From assembly GCA_002470135.1 (NCBI GenBank), contig DKNC01000048.1:1-12685 (forward strand): a DNA stretch of 12,685 nt. Reading direction: 5' to 3'. Shown one piece after another: positions 1-6,942 of this stretch. Each line of letters begins with the position of its first letter. The first letter of the stretch is position 1. The notes under the pieces were generated by a model. It ran no database searches. It saw only the letters and a list, made by a program, of their open reading frames with translations, and was not told the origin of the DNA. The stretch comes from Actinobacteria bacterium UBA7398. GTDB taxonomy: Bacteria; Actinomycetota; Actinomycetes; Nanopelagicales; Nanopelagicaceae. A program made the translations under genes and the position numbers.

Positions 1-242
1 ATTCAGTTGTGGCTTTAGCAAGTATCCAAGATGGCAAAGTTGTCCTGGTTGCAGCGGCCGATGAGAAAGTGCGGACGCTCGGAATTAAAGCCGGAGCGCT
101 CGTGAAAGCGGCTAGCGTAATTTTGGGCGGTGGCGGTGGCGGAAAAGATGATTTTGCACAAGGCGGTGGCGTTGAGCTTACAAAAATTGATGCCGCATTT
201 ATTGCCATTAAAGAATTAATTGCAGCCGCTGCTGGTAAATAA
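1..242 (+). CDS. alaS: Alanyl-tRNA synthetase, C-terminal end (partial, 5' end outside window)
   Basis: This is the last roughly 79 residues of alanyl-tRNA synthetase, the cytoplasmic enzyme that charges tRNA(Ala). The reading frame is open from the left edge (first full codon at base 3) to a TAA at 240-242, so the apparent GTG at base 9 is internal. What is seen is the C-Ala domain signature: a run of six glycines followed by KDDFAQGGG (coded from about 126 to 170), matching the family motif GGGGGGxxxxAQxGG near the C-terminus, then a short alanine-rich helix to the stop. The glycine run is normal for the family. The next gene, ruvX, begins two bases after the stop, so it is probably co-transcribed. 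The catalytic and editing domains cannot be assessed. Confidence 0.93.
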   Translation, partial: SVVALASIQDGKVVLVAAADEKVRTLGIKAGALVKAASVILGGGGGGKDDFAQGGGVELTKIDAAFIAIKELIAAAAGK

Positions 243-243
243 T

Positions 244-690
244 ATGGAGCGTGGCAAGCGGATAGCTTTCGATTATGGTGATGTGCGGATTGGCGTCGCG
301 GTTTCGGATCAAGAAGCGATTTTAGCCGCACCATTAACTACGCTTAAGAACGAAGTTGTTACCTTGCAACGTGAATTATCCGAATTATTTTATGACATTG
401 CTCCGATCCATGTATATATAGGTTTACCAACTCATCTTTCTGGGGCCGCGGGGGCAAGTAGTGATAAAGCGAAACTCTTTGGAGAAATGATTCGCGATAA
501 TTTTGGTTTCAAAGTTTTTTTGATCGACGAACGCTTTTCGACAAAGAGTGCGGAACGACAACTCCAATCTCTTAGCAAAGCACCATCACGAAATCGCGGC
601 ATTATCGACCAGTTTGCGGCTGCGAATATTTTAGAGTTCGCCTTACAAATTGAGAAAGGTCAAAATAAACCAGCTGGCGTTCCATTATGA
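244..690 (+). CDS. ruvX: RuvX/YqgF family Holliday-junction resolvase-like nuclease (pre-16S rRNA maturation)
   Basis: A 148-residue RNase H-fold protein of the RuvX (YqgF) family, a cytoplasmic nuclease implicated in 16S rRNA 5' maturation and proposed as a Holliday-junction resolvase. The N-terminal motif AFDYGDVRIGVAVSD (residues 8-22) holds the first metal-binding aspartate, D10. GLPTHLSG (60-67) is the family GLP loop. IDERFST (94-100) supplies the conserved glutamate E96, and IDQFAAANIL (121-130) the C-terminal aspartate D122, so the active site looks complete. Length is typical. The ATG at 244 is chosen because it puts the first strand at the usual place; an upstream in-frame start at 220 would lie inside alaS. 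No clear Shine-Dalgarno is seen, which fits coupling to alaS. It overlaps mltG by four bases (ATGA). Confidence 0.93.
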   Translation: MERGKRIAFDYGDVRIGVAVSDQEAILAAPLTTLKNEVVTLQRELSELFYDIAPIHVYIGLPTHLSGAAGASSDKAKLFGEMIRDNFGFKVFLIDERFSTKSAERQLQSLSKAPSRNRGIIDQFAAANILEFALQIEKGQNKPAGVPL

Positions 691-1712
691 AAGTAATTCG
701 CACCCTGTTTCTGCCGATATTAGTGGTACTTCTTGTAACTTCGGGATTGCGTTTTATCCATAGTGGACCAAAATCCGCGCCGGATTATGCCGCGGGGATT
801 GCTGGCGCGCAGGTATTAATCACAATCACCAATGGCGAAAGTGGTTCCGAAATTGCGAAATCGCTTTTTGATTCGGGCGTAGTCAAATCAATCGATGCGT
901 TTTTTAGAGTTGCTGTGGGAGATCAGCGTGCATCCCGAATCGCACCGGGTGATCATTTATTGGAGCGGAATATTCCGGCAAAAACGGCGCTTATGCAATT
1001 GCTCGACAGCAAAAGAATTGTTGGGTTAATTATTGTTAAGGATGGAGCTCGACTGGCTGAGGTTATTACATCGCTAGTAGCCGCCGGTTACGGAAAAGAT
1101 GAAGTGAAAACTGCGCTGAGAAATTTGGAGTTACCTCTTGGAGTAAAACCTGGTAATCCAGAAGGTTTTTTATATCCGGCCAATTACTCGTTCGTTAAAG
1201 ATACCCAAATAGAAGAAGTACTTCTAAAGATGTTGGAAGCATTTAACCATAACACTGCACCAATTGATTTCACGAGCGTTGTGGCAGGTTATACCGGTTA
1301 CGAATTGCTGGTGATTGCATCGTTAATTCAAGCAGAAGGAGATGCTCAAGATTATGCAAAAGTTTCTCGCGTTATTTACAATCGGTTAAAGATTCGAATG
1401 CCGCTACAACTTGACACTACAGTCCAATACCTTTTGCAACGCCGTGGCGAGATAACGTTAGCGATAAAGGATACAAAAGTTAAAAGCAAATACAACACTT
1501 ATCAAAACTATGGACTACCACCAGCTCCGATTGGTAGTCCAACTTTGGCTGCGTTAGAGGCTGCTCTAAATCCGGAATTAGGGGATTGGCTATATTTCAT
1601 TACAGTTAAACCCGGGGATACCCGTTTCACGAAATCCAGCGAAGAATTTTTACGATGGAAAGTCGAATATAAGAGGAACGTTTCGGCCGGTTTGTTTAAG
1701 ATTAAGCCATGA
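687..1712 (+). CDS. mltG: Endolytic murein transglycosylase MltG (YceG-like)
   Basis: A 341-residue membrane-anchored lytic transglycosylase that cleaves nascent peptidoglycan strands and is thought to terminate glycan elongation. Residues 5-23 form a single hydrophobic N-terminal anchor with a basic start (MKVIR), so the rest should face outside. A LysM-like segment (about 41-110, including ITNGESGSEIAKSL) is followed by the YceG catalytic domain: EGFLYPANYSF at 159-169, ASLIQAEGD at 211-219, a VIYNRL helix at 229-234, LQLDTTVQY at 240-248 and YNTYQNYGLPPAPIGSP at 269-285. All are family landmarks in order. At the active-site motif the usual E-x-E pair reads Q-x-E, leaving E217 as the only acidic residue there. 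It overlaps both ruvX and aroE through ATGA junctions, so translation is probably coupled. Confidence 0.92.
   Translation: MKVIRTLFLPILVVLLVTSGLRFIHSGPKSAPDYAAGIAGAQVLITITNGESGSEIAKSLFDSGVVKSIDAFFRVAVGDQRASRIAPGDHLLERNIPAKTALMQLLDSKRIVGLIIVKDGARLAEVITSLVAAGYGKDEVKTALRNLELPLGVKPGNPEGFLYPANYSFVKDTQIEEVLLKMLEAFNHNTAPIDFTSVVAGYTGYELLVIASLIQAEGDAQDYAKVSRVIYNRLKIRMPLQLDTTVQYLLQRRGEITLAIKDTKVKSKYNTYQNYGLPPAPIGSPTLAALEAALNPELGDWLYFITVKPGDTRFTKSSEEFLRWKVEYKRNVSAGLFKIKP
1511..1541 (+). repeat. Perfect 10-bp inverted repeat inside mltG
   Basis: The arms TGGACTACCA (1511-1520) and TGGTAGTCCA (1532-1541) are perfect reverse complements separated by 11 bases. They lie in the codons for the conserved GLPPAPIGSP stretch of MltG. 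In RNA this would be a stable stem-loop about 170 bases before the aroE start. No T-run follows, so it is not a classical intrinsic terminator. It may be only a by-product of the coding constraint and codon choice. Confidence 0.55.
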
Positions 1713-2557
1713 TTAGAGCGGCTGTATTGGGATCGCCAATTTCACATTCACTTTCGCCAACCCTGCATAATCGCGCATACGAAATTTTAGGTATTTCTGG
1801 TAAGTACGAAGCTATTGAACTTTCAGAAGTAGAGTTTCCGCAATTCTTTGCAGAGGCAACTGCGCTAGATGCCAGCGTGGATTGGCGTGGGTTCTCATTA
1901 ACTATGCCGCTAAAAGAGATAGTTACCAATTCTTTGATCGGAGTTGATCCGTTAGCGAAACGAATTTCTTCCGCCAATACCATCTTGATAGATCGAAATA
2001 GCCAAGAAGTCAATGTAAAAATACTCTCAACTGATGTATTGGGATTTCGCACCATTTTTGATCGAATAACCATAAATCAAGATAGTTCGGTTGCAATAAT
2101 TGGTGGTGGTGGTACCGCAAGAGCTGCGGTGTCCGCACTCGATGGATTGGTGAGCAATATTAATGTTTATCAAAGATCCGAAAAACGTAACAATCTAGTA
2201 AGAGGCGCAGCTTCCTTGAGTGCTATCAATTTCCACGGCTTGAATAAACTTAATGATGTTCTCGATCACTCTTTAATTGTCAGCACACTTCCCAACACTG
2301 CATCAGAAGTTTTGATTGCCGCAATACCCCCCAAGGTGCGAGAGAGCCAAGTTTTACTCGATGTTGCTTATTCGCCTTTTCCAAGTACGCCTGCAATAGC
2401 GTGGCAGAAAGCTGGTGGAGCTCTGATCGATGGAGTAGAACTATTGATTCGACAGGCTTTGGAACAGATTCGCTTAATGACGCGAACCAATTTTGAATCG
2501 GATCTGATGTATGAAGAGTTGCGCACTCATGTAATGGCAGTTATCAACAACCGGTAA
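1709..2557 (+). CDS. aroE: Shikimate dehydrogenase
   Basis: A 282-residue cytoplasmic enzyme that reduces 3-dehydroshikimate to shikimate with NADPH, the fourth step of the shikimate pathway. SHSLSPTLHNRAY (12-24) is the shikimate-binding SxSP motif. GFSLTMPLKE (61-70) carries the catalytic lysine K69, in the TMPLK form usual in actinobacteria instead of NVTIPHK. SANTIL (88-93) and the catalytic aspartate D109 in STDVLGF follow. IIGGGGTARAA (130-140) is the Rossmann loop, QRSEKR (155-160) the NADP phosphate-binding basic patch, and DGVELLIRQALEQ (241-253) the C-terminal helix. Length is normal and all key residues are present. The start ATG overlaps the mltG stop by four bases with no clear Shine-Dalgarno, suggesting translational coupling. 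Confidence 0.95.
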   Translation: MIRAAVLGSPISHSLSPTLHNRAYEILGISGKYEAIELSEVEFPQFFAEATALDASVDWRGFSLTMPLKEIVTNSLIGVDPLAKRISSANTILIDRNSQEVNVKILSTDVLGFRTIFDRITINQDSSVAIIGGGGTARAAVSALDGLVSNINVYQRSEKRNNLVRGAASLSAINFHGLNKLNDVLDHSLIVSTLPNTASEVLIAAIPPKVRESQVLLDVAYSPFPSTPAIAWQKAGGALIDGVELLIRQALEQIRLMTRTNFESDLMYEELRTHVMAVINNR

Positions 2558-2589
2558 TTAAGCTAGATATATCGCCGCTATTATTTAAC

Positions 2590-3060
2590 GTGGTTGTAAT
2601 CGAAATACTTGTCTTTGTATGCTTTGGAATCTATCTTTCAATTTACGACTATTTCACGCACTTGATCCAAAATTCTGTCTTAATAAAGTTGAGCGCCGCC
2701 ATTTTGGTACTGGTGATAATCAAGCTATTCACAGATCCTTTCTTCCCTGGCACAATCAACGAAAGAATTAGAACCTTCTTTATGGTCGCGGTTTTCTATT
2801 TCGTGCTAACGATATTATCTAAATTCAAGGTTGGCGCTGGCGATTTTAAGTATGCGCTGGTAATTTCGTTTTTCCTAGTTGTAACGCTTCCAGTGAGTAA
2901 AATTGTAATGGCCAACCAAATCGCCATAATTGTTGCTTGGGGCGGCGCCGGGTTAATCGTGATCGGAGAATGGATTTTTCGGCGCAGCCAAAACGCCATT
3001 CCAATGGCTCCCGCACTTTTTCTTGGGTCGATATCAGCATTGATAACGGCTTTTTTCTAG
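2590..3060 (+). CDS. Small A24-family prepilin peptidase-like membrane protein
   Basis: A 156-residue, very hydrophobic protein with about five or six predicted membrane segments. It has the two aspartate motifs of A24 (type IV prepilin peptidase/TadV/CpaA) aspartic proteases. The first is IYDYFTHLIQN (18-28), with D20 in the family's D-x(4-6)-IPN context. The second is VGAGDFKY (81-88), the GxGD motif with D85 and the lysine that usually follows it. IPMAPALFLGS (137-147) resembles the family's P-x-GP-x-L segment. It lacks the N-terminal methyltransferase domain of PilD and has the size of stand-alone forms. The start is a GTG at 2590 with no obvious ribosome-binding site, and no in-frame ATG, GTG or TTG lies upstream after the aroE stop. 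The likely role is cleaving pilin-like leader peptides, but no pilin or secretion gene is in the window, so the substrate is unknown. Confidence 0.75.
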   Translation: MVVIEILVFVCFGIYLSIYDYFTHLIQNSVLIKLSAAILVLVIIKLFTDPFFPGTINERIRTFFMVAVFYFVLTILSKFKVGAGDFKYALVISFFLVVTLPVSKIVMANQIAIIVAWGGAGLIVIGEWIFRRSQNAIPMAPALFLGSISALITAFF

Positions 3061-3127
3061 GAAGAGCTAATTAACGCGCAGTATCGGCTATCTATCTGCG
3101 AGAATAGGAGCAGGTTTTAACGTTATT

Positions 3128-3134
3128 AAAGGGG
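3128..3134 (+). promoter_or_regulatory. Shine-Dalgarno of aroC, in the 81-base gap before it
   Basis: AAAGGGG lies seven bases before the aroC ATG and is one of the clearest ribosome-binding sites in the window. The gap 3061-3141 is the only spacer inside the aro region long enough to hold a promoter, but I find no convincing -35/-10 pair in it. A weak 5-bp inverted repeat (CGCAG at 3077-3081, CTGCG at 3096-3100) is present. Confidence 0.6.
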
Positions 3135-3141
3135 TTGGATA

Positions 3142-4323
3142 ATGCGTTGGCTTACAGCGGGCGAATCACATGGCCCAGCTTTGGTCGGAATTATTGAAGG
3201 CTTGCCATCGGCAATTGAAATTTCGACTGCTGATATTGATCGCGATCTGCAACGACGGCGGTTAGGTTTTGGTCGCGGCGCTCGGCAAACTTTTGAAGCA
3301 GACAAAGTTTCGATTCTGGGCGGTATCCGCCATGGAATTTCGCAAGGTGGCCCAATCGCAATTGAGATAGCTAATTCAGAGTGGCCAAAATGGGAAAAAG
3401 TTATGGCAGCGGATCCAATCGCGCAAACCGAGATTGCTAACTTAGCGAGGAATGCTCCATTAACTAGACCAAGACCGGGTCATGCTGATTTAGTTGGGAT
3501 GCAAAAATATAATTTTGAAGACGCCCGGCCAATATTAGAACGAGCCTCCGCTCGAGAAACTGCTACTCGGGTTGCGCTAGGTGCAGTAGCCCGACAATTT
3601 TTAAAGCAAACGGTTGGTATTGAAATTCTCAGCCATGTGTTATCGATAGGCGCGGTAACAACACCAGAAAGCGCGAAGTTACCGCTTCCAGTAGAACGCG
3701 ATTTAGTGGATGCTGATCCAGTTCGATGTGCTGATCCAGAAACTAGTAAAAAAATGATTGCCGAGATTGATGCAGCGCATGGAGATGGTGACACCTTAGG
3801 CGGAGTTGTGGAAGTTTTGGCATACAACATGCCGCCTGGGCTTGGCTCACATGTGCATTGGGATCGCCGATTAGATTCAAAGTTAGCTGGTGCAATCATG
3901 GGAATTCAAGCCATTAAAGGCGTTGAAATCGGAGATGGATTTACTACGGCTAAGCGACGTGGCTCAGTTGCGCACGATGAAATCGAAAAAAATTCGCAGG
4001 GGCAAATAGTACGAAGAAGCGATCGAGCTGGTGGTACTGAAGGCGGGATGAGTAATGGTGAAATTTTGCGAGTGCGAGCCGCTATGAAACCAATTTCGAC
4101 GGTGCCAAAAGCGCTGGACACAATCGATACTGCGACTGGCGAAGCTGCAAAGGCGATAAACCAACGCTCGGATGTTTGCGCAGTACCAGCAGCTGGAATT
4201 GTTGCGGAAGCTATGGTTGCACTGGTTCTAGCTGAAGTTGTTTTAGAAAAATTTGGTGGCGACAGCGTTTCAGAAACTCGTAGAAATTTTGAATCTTATC
4301 TCGCAGCGCTAAGAATTAAATAG
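3142..4323 (+). CDS. aroC: Chorismate synthase
   Basis: A 393-residue FMN-dependent enzyme that converts 5-enolpyruvylshikimate-3-phosphate to chorismate, the last common step of aromatic biosynthesis. The family signatures are all visible: TAGESHGPALVGIIEGLP (5-22) with H10; RRRLGFGRGARQTFEADKV (38-56); GGPIAIEIANSEWPKW (69-84); RPRPGHADL (109-117) with H114; FEDARPILERASARETATR (125-143); RRSDRAGGTEGGMSNGE (291-307), a loop of the FMN/substrate site; and RSDVCAVPAAG (342-352). Length matches actinobacterial enzymes. A good Shine-Dalgarno supports the ATG. It heads a tight run with aroK (10-base gap), aroB and aroQ, so it probably opens a transcription unit or sub-unit. The reaction needs reduced FMN, whose source is not encoded here. 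Confidence 0.97.
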   Translation: MRWLTAGESHGPALVGIIEGLPSAIEISTADIDRDLQRRRLGFGRGARQTFEADKVSILGGIRHGISQGGPIAIEIANSEWPKWEKVMAADPIAQTEIANLARNAPLTRPRPGHADLVGMQKYNFEDARPILERASARETATRVALGAVARQFLKQTVGIEILSHVLSIGAVTTPESAKLPLPVERDLVDADPVRCADPETSKKMIAEIDAAHGDGDTLGGVVEVLAYNMPPGLGSHVHWDRRLDSKLAGAIMGIQAIKGVEIGDGFTTAKRRGSVAHDEIEKNSQGQIVRRSDRAGGTEGGMSNGEILRVRAAMKPISTVPKALDTIDTATGEAAKAINQRSDVCAVPAAGIVAEAMVALVLAEVVLEKFGGDSVSETRRNFESYLAALRIK

Positions 4324-4333
4324 CGATAATTTG

Positions 4334-4843
4334 ATGTCCCCACGAATCGTTCTATTAGGTCCGCCTGGTGCCGGTAAATCTTCTATCGCAAAAGCGCTGG
4401 CGCGAAAATTGCTCAGTACATCGATAGATACTGATTCGTTAGTTGAACAAAATGCTGGAAAAAAGATATCTGAAATCTTTATAGAAGATGGCGAACCGCA
4501 TTTCCGTAACTTGGAAGTGGCTGCAGTGCTAGCCGCTTGCGCAAGCGATGCGGATGTAGTTGCTTTAGGCGGTGGTGCCATTCTCCGTGAGGAGAGCGTC
4601 GCTGCAATATCAGCAATCCCAAATCGAATTTTTCTGGATGTTTCCATTTCTAACGCAGCGCCACGGATAGGTTTCAATAAAGATCGGCCGCTACTATTAG
4701 CTAATCCAAGACAGCAATGGCAGAAATTGATGTCAGATCGTCGACCAATCTATCAATCTTTAGCGACTCTAGAAGTAGATACTGATAATAAGAAGCCAGA
4801 TGAAGTTGCGGCTCAGATATTAGAAAAAATAGGGTTGCAATAA
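4334..4843 (+). CDS. aroK: Shikimate kinase
   Basis: A 169-residue NMP-kinase-fold enzyme that phosphorylates shikimate with ATP at the 3-hydroxyl. LLGPPGAGKSS (7-17) is the Walker A loop. The shikimate site is complete: D34 in IDTD, R58 in HFRNLE and the glycine triplet ALGGGAI (77-83). The lid carries R118 in KDRPLLL, and R136 in SDRRPIY completes the substrate-binding set. Length is standard. The ATG at 4334 is preferred over the TTG one codon earlier. There is no strong Shine-Dalgarno in the 10-base gap after aroC, so re-initiation is likely. The stop codon overlaps the aroB ATG by one base (TAATG). Confidence 0.95.
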   Translation: MSPRIVLLGPPGAGKSSIAKALARKLLSTSIDTDSLVEQNAGKKISEIFIEDGEPHFRNLEVAAVLAACASDADVVALGGGAILREESVAAISAIPNRIFLDVSISNAAPRIGFNKDRPLLLANPRQQWQKLMSDRRPIYQSLATLEVDTDNKKPDEVAAQILEKIGLQ

Positions 4844-5886
4844 TGGCTAAATCGCAAATTATTGTCAACGCTGAACGTACATATACTGTTCTAATTGATG
4901 AAAATTGGTTAGAACGAATCCAAGTCATCGCAGAAGCACGGAATTTAGTATTGGTTTTAATTCCAGAAGAGTTTGATCGGGAATCGGGTATTGCAAAATC
5001 TTTACAAGCTTTAGGCAGTAAGTATGAAATCGTGCGGTTACCCAATGGTGAAACCCAGAAAAGTTTCCAGGTCTTTCAAAGCATTATTGAAATTTGCGGC
5101 AGAATAAATTTGAGCCGGAGTGATTTAGTAATTGGCATCGGCGGGGGAGCGACCACCGATTTAGCTGGCTTTGTGGCAGCTACTTGGTTACGTGGTTTGG
5201 ATTGGCTAGCGGTACCAACAACGCTAGCTGGAATGGTGGATGCAGCCATTGGTGGGAAAACTGGTATTAATTCGGAACACGGTAAGAATTTGGTGGGCGC
5301 ATTCCATTCCCCAATTGAAGTAATTGTAGATTTGGATTTTTTGCAATCATTATCCAAGCGCGATCAGAGCGCTGGCTTAGCAGAAGTGATCAAATGCGGA
5401 TTCATAGCTGATCCTTCGATTTTGCAGGATTTAAATACGCCTGCAATTGACTATGCGAAGTTGATTATGAAATCTGTAGCAGTTAAGGGCGCAGTAGTGT
5501 CTAACGATTTTAGGGAGTCTTTCGCTCGCGAAATTCTCAATTACGGTCATACCGTTGGTCATGCAATTGAGATGCACTCGGATTACAAATTAAGACATGG
5601 CGAAGCAGTGGCGATTGGAATGGTTTTTGCCGCGGAATTAAGTAATGTGCACGGTACGTTAAATGCGAAAGATGTTGCGCTGCACCGTGAATTGGCAAGT
5701 AAATTCGACCTTCCCATCCAATATCCACGCGCGGCATGGAGCGAGGTTTATTCGAATCTAACCCGAGATAAAAAGAATCGGGGCGGCAAGATTAGGTTTG
5801 TAACACTCAAAGCTCCCGGTCTTACCGACCGATTGGAAGTAGTTTCGGAAAACTTGCTTCGAGAGATATATGAGAGAATTAGCTAA
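4843..5886 (+). CDS. aroB: 3-Dehydroquinate synthase
   Basis: A 347-residue NAD- and metal-dependent enzyme that cyclises DAHP to 3-dehydroquinate, the second step of the shikimate pathway. The NAD-binding GIGGGATTDLAGFVAATWLRG is at 98-118. PTTLAGMVDAAIGGKTGIN (125-143) and HGKNLVGAFHSP (146-157) are substrate-binding blocks. The three metal ligands are in place: E181 in AEVIKCG, H236 in NYGHTVGHAIE and H252 in RHGEAVAIGM. Length is normal and no key residue is missing, so it should be active. It shares one base with aroK at its start and one with aroQ at its end, in both cases a TAATG junction. AGGG eight bases upstream of the ATG may serve as the ribosome-binding site. Confidence 0.96.
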   Translation: MAKSQIIVNAERTYTVLIDENWLERIQVIAEARNLVLVLIPEEFDRESGIAKSLQALGSKYEIVRLPNGETQKSFQVFQSIIEICGRINLSRSDLVIGIGGGATTDLAGFVAATWLRGLDWLAVPTTLAGMVDAAIGGKTGINSEHGKNLVGAFHSPIEVIVDLDFLQSLSKRDQSAGLAEVIKCGFIADPSILQDLNTPAIDYAKLIMKSVAVKGAVVSNDFRESFAREILNYGHTVGHAIEMHSDYKLRHGEAVAIGMVFAAELSNVHGTLNAKDVALHRELASKFDLPIQYPRAAWSEVYSNLTRDKKNRGGKIRFVTLKAPGLTDRLEVVSENLLREIYERIS

Positions 5887-6317
5887 TGAAAATCCTGGTA
5901 TTAAACGGCCCGAACTTGGCCCGATTAGATTTGCGTGAAAAATCTATTTACGGGGATTTCTCTTATGCGGAACTGGAAGAAACAGTTACTAGATTTGCAA
6001 AGGATTCTGGCGTTACTGTCGAAATTTTGCAAAGCGATAGCGAAACCGAGCTGATTCAAATTTTACATAAGGCAGCAGATAGTAAAACTCCGGTTATCTT
6101 CAACCCAGCGGCTTTCACACATTATTCGTATGCTATCCGTGACGCAGTTGTAATGTTAAAAGCTCCTATCATTGAAGTGCATATTTCTAATCCACTTTCG
6201 CGTGAAGAATTTAGGCATACTTCGGTAATTTCTGGTGTAGTAAACGGAACTATCGCTGGTTTTGGCTTAGATTCATATCGGTTAGCGATTTTGGCGTTGA
6301 TAAATTTAGTTAAATAA
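5886..6317 (+). CDS. aroQ: Type II 3-dehydroquinate dehydratase
   Basis: A 143-residue dodecameric-type (type II) dehydroquinase that removes water from 3-dehydroquinate to give 3-dehydroshikimate, directly after AroB. LNGPNLARLDLREKSIYG (6-23) is the N-terminal block with the flexible lid; R17 and the catalytic tyrosine Y22 align with R19 and Y24 of the mycobacterial enzyme. LQSDSETELIQ (48-58), FNPAAFTHYSYAIRDA (72-87) with N73 and the catalytic H79, and EVHISNPLSREEFRH (97-111) with H99 complete the site. The lid reads LDLR where relatives usually have LGxR, a small change of unknown effect. It starts by a one-base overlap with aroB, ends the aro run, and is followed by a 67-base gap. Confidence 0.94.
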   Translation: MKILVLNGPNLARLDLREKSIYGDFSYAELEETVTRFAKDSGVTVEILQSDSETELIQILHKAADSKTPVIFNPAAFTHYSYAIRDAVVMLKAPIIEVHISNPLSREEFRHTSVISGVVNGTIAGFGLDSYRLAILALINLVK

Positions 6318-6344
6318 CAGGGTATCCTTAGCCCTTATCGTAAT

Positions 6345-6355
6345 TAGATTTTAAT
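6345..6355 (+). promoter_or_regulatory. Candidate -10 region for efp-nusB
   Basis: The gap 6318-6384 holds an AT-rich patch with two overlapping -10-like hexamers, TAGATT (6345-6350, fitting the actinobacterial TANNNT pattern) and TTTAAT (6350-6355). No good -35 box is seen at the right distance. A 4-bp stem (AGGG 6319-6322, CCCT 6332-6335) just after aroQ is too weak to call a terminator. The call is tentative. Confidence 0.3.
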
Positions 6356-6384
6356 CCGCAAAAAGAGATGATGGGATAGCGAAC

Positions 6385-6942
6385 GTGGCATCGACCAATG
6401 ATTTAAAGAACGGTATGACCTTAACCATAGATGGCCAACTATGGACAGTTGTTGATTTCCAGCACGTCAAACCGGGCAAGGGTCCAGCCTTTGTTCGAAC
6501 CAAATTGCGCTCTGTTCTCTCTGGGAAAGTTGTGGATCGAACTTTTAACGCAGGTATCAAAATTGATGTGGCTATTCTCGAGAAACGCGATATGCAATTC
6601 CTGTATAAAGATGGCGAAGATTTTGTGTTCATGGATAGCGCTACTTATGATCAGATGACTATTCAAGCAGTTACGGTTGGAGATGCCGCTAATTACATGT
6701 TGGAAAATACCGATGCAGTAGTAGCGATCCATGAAGGCAATCCGCTTTATATCGAGCTACCTGCTTCAGTCGCGCTGACTATTACTTATACCGAGCCCGG
6801 TATGCAAGGTGATCGATCTTCCGCTGGTTCTAAACCTGCAACTGTTGAAACCGGAATTGAAGTTGCGGTGCCATTATTTATCAAACAAGATGAAAAGATT
6901 TTGGTAGATACTCGTAATGGTGCGTATTTGGGTCGAGCATAA
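6385..6942 (+). CDS. efp: Translation elongation factor P
   Basis: A 185-residue EF-P that binds the ribosome between P and E sites and relieves stalling at proline runs. The N-terminal KOW-like domain contains VKPGKGPAFVRTKLR (28-42), with the tip lysine K32. The PGKGP loop is the form known from actinobacteria, where EF-P works with an unmodified lysine. The OB domains follow: DKRD-like EKRDMQFLY, DFVFMDSATYDQ, and the C-terminal GDRSSAGSKPATVETG and VPLFIKQDEKILVDTRNGAYLGRA, all standard. Start is GTG at 6385; nearby upstream ATGs (6368, 6371) run into a stop at once. The ribosome-binding site is weak (GGGA, eight bases away), surprising for an abundant factor. nusB begins on the next base after the stop. 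The peptidase gene pepQ, often just upstream in relatives, is absent. Confidence 0.96.
   Translation: MASTNDLKNGMTLTIDGQLWTVVDFQHVKPGKGPAFVRTKLRSVLSGKVVDRTFNAGIKIDVAILEKRDMQFLYKDGEDFVFMDSATYDQMTIQAVTVGDAANYMLENTDAVVAIHEGNPLYIELPASVALTITYTEPGMQGDRSSAGSKPATVETGIEVAVPLFIKQDEKILVDTRNGAYLGRA

Noticed and set aside
124..171. Run of glycine codons at the end of alaS as a simple-sequence repeat
   Set aside because: The glycine string is the conserved C-terminal motif of alanyl-tRNA synthetase and is therefore coding constraint.
1702..2073. Open frame of 123 codons on the minus strand opposite aroE
   Set aside because: It lies wholly against a well-supported gene, has no recognisable motif and no ribosome-binding site.
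3077..3100. CGCAG...CTGCG inverted repeat before aroC as a terminator or riboswitch
   Set aside because: Five pairs with a 14-base loop, no T-run, and no match to a riboswitch fold I know.
3480..3899. Open frame of 139 codons on the minus strand opposite aroC
   Set aside because: Antisense shadow; the aroC frame is conserved throughout.
6318..6336. AGGG...CCCT stem followed by TT after aroQ as a possible terminator
   Set aside because: Only four pairs, a nine-base loop and no T-run, so it is too weak for an intrinsic terminator.
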